Source of the DNA: Hydrogenophaga crocea
GTDB taxonomy: Bacteria > Pseudomonadota > Gammaproteobacteria > Burkholderiales > Burkholderiaceae_C
Reading direction: 5' to 3'
DNA length: 64,000 bases
NCBI RefSeq assembly: GCF_011388215.1
Contig: NZ_CP049989.1
Coordinates: forward strand, 3,162,001-3,226,000
Below the pieces are notes generated by a model. The model saw only the letters and a program-made list of their open reading frames with translations. It did not search any database and had not been told where the DNA came from. Of the stretch, positions 58,068 to 64,000 are shown piece by piece (position 1 is the first letter of the stretch; each line of letters opens with the position of its first letter). A program made the translations under genes and the position numbers.

Positions 58068-59519
58068 ATGCAGACCGAAGAGTTCCTCAACCACATCGAT
58101 GGCCAATGGCTGAAGTGCCGCGGCGCCCGCACCTTCGACAACACCAATCCGGCCAACACCGATGACACGGTGGGCCGTTTCCAGGCGTCCACCGCGATCG
58201 ACGCGGAAGACGCCGTGAACGCGGCCACGGCCGCCTTCGAGACCTGGCGCAAAACGCCCGTGAGCCAGCGCGCCAAGGTCTTGAATAAGGCGGCCGATTA
58301 CCTCGAAGCCAACGCCCAGCGCTTTGGCGAAGAGCTCAGCCGCGAAGAAGGCAAGCCGGTGGCGCAAGGCAAGGACGAATTCCTGCGCGCCGCCCAGACC
58401 TTCCGCTTCTACGCCACCGAAGGCCAGACCTTCGGCGGCGAGACCTATGTGCAGGACGACGCCGACATGATGGTCTACAGCCAGCGCGAGCCGCTGGGCG
58501 TGGTGTCGGTGATCTCGCCCTGGAACTTCCCCGCGTCCATCCCCGCGCGAAAGATCGCGCCCGCGCTGATCACGGGCAACACGATCGTGTTCAAGCCTTC
58601 GTCGGACGCGCCGCTCAGCGGCCTGCGGCTGGTGGAGGCGCTGATCGAGGGCGGCATTCCCAAGGGGGTCATCAACTACATCACCGGCCGCGCCGGTGAC
58701 GTGGGCCCGATCATCACCACCTCGAAATCCATCCGCGCCATCTCGTTCACGGGCTCCACGCAGGCGGGCATGCACATCCACCGCACGGTGCACCTCACCA
58801 CGCGGCTGCAGATGGAGCTAGGCGGCAAGAACCCGCTGATCGTGATGGAAGACGCCGACCTCGACAAAGCGGTCGACCTCGCCATCAAGGGCGGTTTCTC
58901 GCTCACCGGCCAGGCCTGCACTGGCACCAGCCGCGTGATCGCGATCAAGAGCGTCAAGGCCGCCTTCACCGAGAAACTGGTGGAGCGCGTGAAGGGCCTG
59001 AAGATCGGCCCCGGCACCCAGCCCGGCATGGACCTGGGCCCGCTGGCCACCGCCAAGCAGCTCGAAACCGTGCTGCGCTACCTGGAGATCGGCCGCGCCG
59101 AAGCGCGCCTGCTCTGCGGCGGCGAACGCCTCACGGGCGAGCCCTTCGACAAGGGCTTTTACGTGACGCCCGCCGTGTTCGACAACGTGACGCAAGACAT
59201 GCGCATCGCGCGCGAAGAAATCTTCGGCCCCGTGATCGCCGTGATCGAGGCCGAGGACTTCGCCGACGCCATGGCCAAGGCCAACGACAGCGAGTACGGC
59301 CTGTCGGCCGCCATTGCCACGCGCAACCCGCGCTACATGCACGCCTTCGCCAACGAGATCCAGTCGGGCACGGTGAAGATCAACCGCACCACCACCGGCA
59401 ACCTGGTGAACGCGCCCTTTGGCGGCATGAAGAACTCGAGCACCTCCACCTTCCGCGAGTCGGGCCGCGTGGGCCTGGAGTTCTTCACGCAGACCAAGGT
59501 GGTCTACCGCGGCCTTTGA
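58068..59519 (+). CDS. NAD(P)-dependent aldehyde dehydrogenase (semialdehyde type)
   Basis: 483 residues, standard ALDH length. Active-site residues are Asn 153 (SPWNFP), Lys 176 (VFKPSS), Glu 250 (MELGGKNP) and the nucleophile Cys 284 (GQACTGTSR). The sequence is closest in style to the 2-oxoglutarate-semialdehyde / succinate-semialdehyde group, but the substrate cannot be settled by eye. It starts 36 bases after the oxidase stop. It probably oxidises the aldehyde released by that enzyme to a carboxylate for central metabolism. Confidence 0.92.
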   Translation: MQTEEFLNHIDGQWLKCRGARTFDNTNPANTDDTVGRFQASTAIDAEDAVNAATAAFETWRKTPVSQRAKVLNKAADYLEANAQRFGEELSREEGKPVAQGKDEFLRAAQTFRFYATEGQTFGGETYVQDDADMMVYSQREPLGVVSVISPWNFPASIPARKIAPALITGNTIVFKPSSDAPLSGLRLVEALIEGGIPKGVINYITGRAGDVGPIITTSKSIRAISFTGSTQAGMHIHRTVHLTTRLQMELGGKNPLIVMEDADLDKAVDLAIKGGFSLTGQACTGTSRVIAIKSVKAAFTEKLVERVKGLKIGPGTQPGMDLGPLATAKQLETVLRYLEIGRAEARLLCGGERLTGEPFDKGFYVTPAVFDNVTQDMRIAREEIFGPVIAVIEAEDFADAMAKANDSEYGLSAAIATRNPRYMHAFANEIQSGTVKINRTTTGNLVNAPFGGMKNSSTSTFRESGRVGLEFFTQTKVVYRGL

Positions 59520-59544
59520 GCCCCAACGCATCGCACACAGCCCC

Positions 59545-60024
59545 ATGAAACAAGCCCTCAAACTGCAACTGCCCGAAGCGCGCGCCATGGCCGCCGCCGC
59601 CCTTGAAAAAGCCCAGGCCCTGGGTGTGCCCGAGACGGTGTGCATCACCGACGAAGGCGGCTTCCCCATCGTGCTCGAACGCATGGACGGCGCCCGCGTG
59701 ACCGGCCCGCAGATCGCCTGGAACAAGGCCTTCACCGCGGCCGGCCACAAGCGCTCGACCCACCTCTTCAACACCCCGCCCAACGGCCCCGCCCTGCCCG
59801 GCAACGAAGCCTTCGGCATCCAGTGGAGCTTCGAAGGCAAGTTCGCCGTGTTCGTGGGCGGCTTCCCCATCGTGGTCAATGGCGAGGTGGTGGGCGGCGT
59901 GGGCCTGAGCGGCGGCAACGGCGAGCAGGACACCGCCTGCGGCGTGGCCGCGCTGCAGGCCCTGCAAGACCTGCTGGCCGCACAAGGCCTGCAGGTGCAG
60001 GTGAAAGCCGACCTCAAGCTCTGA
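59545..60024 (+). CDS. GlcG/HbpS-type (DUF336) protein
   Basis: 159 residues. Core blocks are EKAQALGVPETVCITDEGG, IVLERMDGARVTGPQIAWNK and the late GEVVGGVGLSGGNGEQD, all typical of the GlcG/HbpS fold. Family members bind haem, cobalamin or act as accessory proteins in diol and glycolate metabolism. It has no signal peptide. Position between the ALDH and the reductase suggests a pathway role, but none is established. Confidence 0.9.
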   Translation: MKQALKLQLPEARAMAAAALEKAQALGVPETVCITDEGGFPIVLERMDGARVTGPQIAWNKAFTAAGHKRSTHLFNTPPNGPALPGNEAFGIQWSFEGKFAVFVGGFPIVVNGEVVGGVGLSGGNGEQDTACGVAALQALQDLLAAQGLQVQVKADLKL

Positions 60025-60041
60025 TTTCAGGAGCAAGGCGC

Positions 60042-61118
60042 ATGGCCCACCGCATCACCTGGCTCGAAACCGGCCACAGCTTCGAGGCCGAGAGCGACGA
60101 GGCCGTGCTGAGCGCGGCGCGCCGCAGCGACGTGCCCTTTGCCTACGACTGCCGATCGGGCGGCTGCGGCACCTGCCGCGTGCGCGTGGTGCAAGGCGAG
60201 GTGCGCTACGACGACGAACTGCCCATGGGCCTGAGCGAAGAAGAAGCCGCCGCGGGCCAGGCCCTGCTGTGCCAGGCCCGCGCCTGCAGCGACTTGGTGC
60301 TGAGCGCCGACCCGCCCGACCTGGGCACGCCCCCGCAACGCCTGCTCGCGCGCGTGGACAGCGTGCAGCCCCTGTGCAGCGACGTGACCCGCCTCTGCCT
60401 GGAGCTGCCCGTGGACGCCGGCTTCAGCTACCGCCCCGGCCAGTACATGAACGTGCACCTGCCCGACGGCGGCCACCGCAGCTTCTCGATGGCCTCGGCC
60501 CCCAAGGGCGCGGTGGTGGACTTTCACATCCGCCGCATTGCGGGCGGCCGCTTCACCGACGGCGAGCTTGCGCAACTGCAGCCCGGCGACGCGCTGGAGG
60601 TGGAGCTGCCCCTGGGCAGCTTCTGCCTGCGCCCGCAGGACTACCGCCCCATCGTGATGCTGGCAACCGGCACCGGCCTGGCCCCGCTCAAGGCCATGCT
60701 CGAAGCCCTGCAAGGCGACCCCGACTGCCCGCCCGTGAGCCTGTACTGGGGCGCGCGCACCGAGGCCGACCTGTACCTGCACGACGAAATCGCCCAATGG
60801 GGCGAAGGCCTCTACGAATTCAACTACGTGCCCGTGCTCTCACGCGCAGGCGATGCGTGGACCGGCCGCCGCGGCCACGTGCAACACGCCGTGGTGCAAG
60901 ACCTGGCCGAACAGCTCGGCGAATGCGCGTTCTACCTCTGCGGCTCGCCCGCGATGATTGCCGACGCGAAGAAGACGCTGGTGGCGCACGGGGCGGATGC
61001 GGGGTTCTTTTATTCGGATGGGTTTGTGTTTCAGCGCCGCGACGCGCCCGTGACCGCCACGAGCAGCCCCGACATCACCACCACCAAGCCGGTGGTTTCG
61101 GCCACCGTCGGCACGTGA
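60042..61118 (+). CDS. ferredoxin-FAD-NAD(P)H reductase (oxygenase electron transfer component)
   Basis: 358 residues from ATG at 60042, with AGGAG upstream. An N-terminal [2Fe-2S] domain has C37, C42, C45 (DCRSGGCGTCRV) and C77 (LLCQAR). The FAD domain has RPGQYMNVHLPDGGHRSFSM and the NAD(P) domain LATGTGLAPLKAMLE with YLCGSPAMI. This is the one-piece reductase of CDP-deoxyglucoseen reductase / oxygenase BenC type. It would pass electrons from NAD(P)H to the separate ferredoxins or directly to the diiron oxidase. The tail beyond FFYSDGFVF is non-typical and overlaps the convergent DMT gene by 88 bases. Confidence 0.93.
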   Translation: MAHRITWLETGHSFEAESDEAVLSAARRSDVPFAYDCRSGGCGTCRVRVVQGEVRYDDELPMGLSEEEAAAGQALLCQARACSDLVLSADPPDLGTPPQRLLARVDSVQPLCSDVTRLCLELPVDAGFSYRPGQYMNVHLPDGGHRSFSMASAPKGAVVDFHIRRIAGGRFTDGELAQLQPGDALEVELPLGSFCLRPQDYRPIVMLATGTGLAPLKAMLEALQGDPDCPPVSLYWGARTEADLYLHDEIAQWGEGLYEFNYVPVLSRAGDAWTGRRGHVQHAVVQDLAEQLGECAFYLCGSPAMIADAKKTLVAHGADAGFFYSDGFVFQRRDAPVTATSSPDITTTKPVVSATVGT

Positions 61119-61957
61119 CCGAGCACGGGCCAGGCCATGAGCGCGGCCAGGCCCGGCGCCAGCGCCGGAAACACCGCCGCGCGTGACGGGCCGAGCAGCG
61201 ACACCATCTTGGCGTAGGTGAACAAGGTGCCGGCGCCTGCAATGAGGCCCTGCACCAGCACCTCGGTCCACAGCACCGCGGGCGCGGCCGCCAGCAGCCG
61301 GGCGCCGCCGGTGGCCAGCAGGTACACCGGCACGTAGGTGACCAGCGCCGAGAACGACACCACCGCCGTGGCCAGCAGCGGGTCGAGCCGGTGCTTGCGC
61401 AGCAGGATGCCGAACCCCGCCCACAGCGTGCCCGCGGCGATGAACATCGCGTCGCCCAGCGCGGCGCGCGCGGTGAAGCTCGACGCCTCCACCCCCGACA
61501 ACAGCACCAGCCCCGACAGCACCACGCCGATGCCCAGGCCTTTGCGGGCGGTGATGCGGTCGCCCAGCACCAGGGCCGACAGGATCAGCCCCATGACGCT
61601 CATGGCGGCAAACGGAAACACCGCCGCGTGGCTGGGCGGCGCGAACTGCAGCGCACCGAACATCAGCAGCCCGAACGGCGTGCCGGCCAGCAGCGCCACG
61701 CCGGCCCACAGCCGCCAGCGTTGCACGAACTGCGCGGCGTCGGCCCGCCAGGCCCACAGCAGCACCGGCAAGGTCACCAGCCCGGCCACGCCAAAGCGCA
61801 GCACGGTCAGGTCGGGTGCCTGCAGGCCGTGGCCGATGCCCCAGCGCGCGAACACGGTGTAGAGCGCGCCGATGCTGGCCGCGAGCAGGCCCACGGCAAT
61901 GCCCAGCGCAAGCCGGGGGTTGGGCGACGGGGCGAGGGAGATCGAGGCGGCGTTCAT
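61031..61957 (-). CDS. DMT-superfamily (EamA) transporter
   Basis: 308 residues, ten transmembrane helices in two EamA repeats (first LTVLRFGVAGLVTLPVLLWA; second FIAAGTLWAGFGILLRKHRL). Typical drug/metabolite exporter. The last 88 bases overlap the reductase gene on the other strand. It lies 23 bases after the carboxymuconolactone-decarboxylase-like gene and is probably cotranscribed. Substrate unknown. Confidence 0.9.
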   Translation of the reverse strand: MNAASISLAPSPNPRLALGIAVGLLAASIGALYTVFARWGIGHGLQAPDLTVLRFGVAGLVTLPVLLWAWRADAAQFVQRWRLWAGVALLAGTPFGLLMFGALQFAPPSHAAVFPFAAMSVMGLILSALVLGDRITARKGLGIGVVLSGLVLLSGVEASSFTARAALGDAMFIAAGTLWAGFGILLRKHRLDPLLATAVVSFSALVTYVPVYLLATGGARLLAAAPAVLWTEVLVQGLIAGAGTLFTYAKMVSLLGPSRAAVFPALAPGLAALMAWPVLGHVPTVAETTGLVVVMSGLLVAVTGASRR

Positions 61958-61980
61958 GGCGGCTCCGGGCGGCGGGGGGC

Positions 61981-62514
61981 TCAGAGCGCCGGTGCGGCCG
62001 GGAAATCCACCGGCACGCGGGTGGTGCCGTGCAGGTAGTTGGTGACCGTCTTGTCGCCGATGACCACGATCGCATCAACCAGGTTCTCGGTGGTCCAGCC
62101 GGCGGCGAAGAAGGCATCGACCAGCGCCGGATCGGCGTGGCCGCGCTCGGTGGCGATGTTCTTCACCAGCTTCGCCAGCGCATCGAGCTTGGCATCGAAA
62201 GGCGCGCCGCCGCGGCGGATGTCGAGGATCTGCTCGGGCATGAAACCCACCATGCCGCCGATGACGGTGTGCGCGGCCAGGCAGTAGTCGCAGGCGTTCA
62301 CCTGGCTCACCACCAGGTTGATGACCTCGCGCGCCTTGGCGTTGAGGCTGCTCTTGGCGTTCTGCAGCGCCAGGTAGCTGCCCAGCGCGTGCTGCGAATG
62401 CGCCAGCGTGGCGTACAGGTTGGGCACCTTGCCCAGGCCCTTCTGCAGCTGGTCGAACAGGGCCTGGTTGGTGGCGGACACGGTGTCGCGGGTGGGGACG
62501 GTGATCGGGGTCAT
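61981..62514 (-). CDS. carboxymuconolactone decarboxylase / AhpD-like protein
   Basis: 177 residues. The redox motif CDYC in VNACDYCLAAHTVIGGM with the following His matches AhpD-like peroxidase-related CMD proteins rather than true decarboxylases. It probably serves as a thiol-dependent peroxide-reducing or alkylhydroperoxidase-like factor. It is divergent from a LysR gene, which likely controls it. Confidence 0.9.
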   Translation of the reverse strand: MTPITVPTRDTVSATNQALFDQLQKGLGKVPNLYATLAHSQHALGSYLALQNAKSSLNAKAREVINLVVSQVNACDYCLAAHTVIGGMVGFMPEQILDIRRGGAPFDAKLDALAKLVKNIATERGHADPALVDAFFAAGWTTENLVDAIVVIGDKTVTNYLHGTTRVPVDFPAAPAL

Positions 62515-62562
62515 GCGGGTTCTCCGGTGGGGGGTGGGCGCCCACGGGGGCGGGGCGGTGAA

Positions 62563-62591
62563 GCGAACTGTGATTGGTGCCGATCGTTCGC
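62563..62591. promoter_or_regulatory. candidate LysR-type operator
   Basis: GCGAAC (62563-62568) and GTTCGC (62586-62591) form a perfect 6-base inverted repeat with a 17-base spacer. It lies in the 134-base space between the divergent CMD and LysR genes, 57 bases from the LysR start. Assigned on position only. Confidence 0.4.
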
Positions 62592-62648
62592 ACTAGACCG
62601 AAGCCATGCCTAAGATAAAGTCCACCCAGGAATGAATGAGGGCGTGAG

Positions 62649-63575
62649 ATGGACAAGTTGCGGGCCATGCAGACCTTTGTGCGGGTGGTGGAGTCGGGCA
62701 GCTTCTCGGCGGTGGCGCGCGAATCGGGCGCCACGCAAAGCGCGGTGAGCAAACAGGTGGCCGCGCTGGAACAGGCCCTGGGCGCGCGGCTGCTCAGCCG
62801 CACCACGCGCGCGCTGGCGCTCACCGAAGAAGGCCAGCGCTACTTCGAGCAGGCCCAGCGCATCGTGGCCGAGGTGAGCGAGGCCGAGAGCGTGGTGCGC
62901 AGCGCCTCGCAGCGCCTGAGCGGCTGGCTGCGCGTGGCGGCCGCGGTGGGCTTCGGGCGGCTGGTGCTGCTGCCCATCGTGCAGCGCTTTCTGGCCGACC
63001 ACCCGGACGTGCGGATCGACCTGCGCCTGAACGACGGCTTTGTGGACCTGGTGGAAGAAGGCATCGACGTGGCGCTGCGCGTGGGCGAAATGGCCGACAG
63101 CGGCCTGCTCGCGCGCCGCGTGGGCAGCACCCGCCGCCTGGTGGTGGCCAGCCGCAAATACGTGCGCCGCCACGCGCGCGGCAAGGCCGCGCCGCGCCTG
63201 CCGCAAGACCTGCTGGCGCACAACTGCGTGGTCTACACGGAGCTGGCCACGCGCAACGAATGGCGCTTCACCGCCGGCCCGGGCGCCCCGGTGGCCGCGG
63301 GCACGCAGCAGGCGGTGCGGGTGGCGGGCAACCTGCAAACCAACAGCTCGGAGATCGTGCGCGCCGCGGTGCTGGACGGGCACGGCATTGGGTATTCACC
63401 GGTGTGGCTGTTTGCCGATGAACTGGCGCGCGGCGAGGTGGTGCAACTGCTGCCGGGGTGGCAGGCGCCCGAGCTGCCGATGCAACTGGTGAGCCCGCCG
63501 GCGCGGCGGGGGTCGGCGAAGGTGAAGGCGTTTGGGGATCGGGTGGCGGAGGCGTTGGCGGCGGGTGGGGGGTGA
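62649..63575 (+). CDS. LysR family transcriptional regulator
   Basis: 308 residues. The N-terminal HTH reads MQTFVRVVESGSFSAVARES and QSAVSKQVAALEQALGARLL, followed by the linker helix and a periplasmic-binding-like effector domain (GWLRVAAAVGFGRLVLLPIV). It belongs to the DsdC/PecT-like general LysR group. It is divergent from the CMD-DMT pair, its likely target. Confidence 0.93.
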   Translation: MDKLRAMQTFVRVVESGSFSAVARESGATQSAVSKQVAALEQALGARLLSRTTRALALTEEGQRYFEQAQRIVAEVSEAESVVRSASQRLSGWLRVAAAVGFGRLVLLPIVQRFLADHPDVRIDLRLNDGFVDLVEEGIDVALRVGEMADSGLLARRVGSTRRLVVASRKYVRRHARGKAAPRLPQDLLAHNCVVYTELATRNEWRFTAGPGAPVAAGTQQAVRVAGNLQTNSSEIVRAAVLDGHGIGYSPVWLFADELARGEVVQLLPGWQAPELPMQLVSPPARRGSAKVKAFGDRVAEALAAGGG

Positions 63576-63892
63576 ACGCTTGGCGGTACGGCGATGCGCT
63601 GGGCATTTGGTTCGAGGCGAACAGCGGATGCGCACGGCCAACATGGCACTGCGGCTCGTTCTTGGCTGCGCTCGTCATTCAAGGCAACCGGGATGATTGG
63701 AGCAAGCGCCTCGGACTCGTCGGCAGTGATCGGCGCGTTTCCGATGTTTGTTACAAACTGGCTGCGGTCAGTTGAGTTGGCGCATTGAACTTCCGATATG
63801 CGCCACGTCGCGGACGCTCGGGCTCTGGGCTCCGAGGTTGATCGCCGCCAAGCTCACTCTGGCCCTCCGGCATGCTCAGGAGGATCAATCTA
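63576..63892. other. 317-base gap without a recognisable gene
   Basis: Base composition falls steadily across this stretch compared with the coding DNA to its left. Short open frames exist on the plus strand, for example near 63594-63788, but none has a convincing protein pattern or ribosome site. It may hold the promoter of the gene starting at 63893. Confidence 0.5.
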
Positions 63893-64000
63893 ATGTCTCA
63901 AACAATTTTTTCGCGTCGCTCGCCAAGTTATGGGGCTTACTTTATTGCAATCATAATAACTTCCTCCGTGCTAATTCATGCTCTGCTGCGGGCAGCACCA
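63893..64000 (+). CDS. low-GC membrane protein, N-terminus only (partial)
   Basis: ATG at 63893 lies 8 bases after a perfect AGGAGGA ribosome site (63878-63884). The first 36 codons stay open to the window edge and encode MSQTIFSRRSPSYGAYFIAI, then a hydrophobic Ile-rich segment suggesting a signal anchor. GC over these 108 bases is 49/108, about 45%, and A/T-ending codons are common, unlike every other gene here. This suggests acquired DNA. Family unknown. Confidence 0.6.
   Translation, partial: MSQTIFSRRSPSYGAYFIAIIITSSVLIHALLRAAP

Noticed and set aside
63594..63788. Small plus-strand open frame after the LysR gene
   Set aside because: No ribosome site, no recognisable motif, and it overlaps a second equally long frame, so it is treated as non-coding.

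Overview
The window is very GC-rich, densely packed and free of IS elements, tRNA/rRNA genes, prophage and CRISPR. Several traits point to a betaproteobacterium of the order Burkholderiales, most likely a Comamonadaceae-type organism: the gene content (DUF502 protein, two Bug-type binding proteins, a general porin ending in Phe, many hybrid histidine kinases) and the conserved rsmI / yraN-diaA divergence at the left end. The family-level placement is an inference. Layout: 1-8.9 kb is housekeeping and conserved-hypothetical sequence (diaA, yraN, rsmI, a DUF502 protein, a YdjM-like membrane protein, a CopD-like protein, dinG, a patatin, a TraB/GumN protein, a small GNAT). 8.9-14.6 kb holds a translationally coupled pair of histidine kinases. 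15-20.6 kb is a MarR-controlled block of two Bug binding proteins, a sulfatase and a SulP permease, which looks like a sulfate-ester unit. 20.6-30.5 kb is a five-gene minus-strand signalling operon: a NarX-like kinase, a LuxR-type regulator, a degenerate receiver, and two hybrid kinases with GAF or CHASE input. 30.8-38.1 kb carries a soluble PAS kinase, a rhomboid protease, an AraC regulator, an alpha/beta hydrolase and a chemoreceptor with a FliA-like promoter. 

From 38 kb rightwards the window is catabolic and transport DNA. An ABC importer with an isochorismatase-type hydrolase faces a MarR gene. A cupin gene faces an SDR-TRAP transporter operon. A second chemoreceptor follows at 47-48.6 kb, then a GST / gamma-glutamyltransferase pair facing a large permease and porin, and an FCD-type GntR regulator. 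The most interesting part is 54.5-61.1 kb, two divergent operons. One encodes ferredoxin, an unknown 110-residue protein, a second ferredoxin, a TauE/SafE permease and an ornithine-cyclodeaminase-like enzyme. The other encodes a haem-oxygenase-fold diiron oxidase with all six expected metal ligands, an aldehyde dehydrogenase, a GlcG-like protein and a ferredoxin-FAD-NAD reductase. Together they look like a complete, self-sufficient oxygenase pathway with dedicated electron supply. 

Seven copies of an ATAC-N-GTAT palindrome (six exact, one variant) sit in only three divergent promoter regions: ABC/marR, ggt/permease, and ferredoxin/diiron oxidase. This suggests one shared regulon. The window ends with a CMD-DMT pair opposite a LysR gene, then the start of a membrane protein gene at about 45% GC. 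That gene contrasts sharply with everything before it and may mark the edge of acquired DNA.
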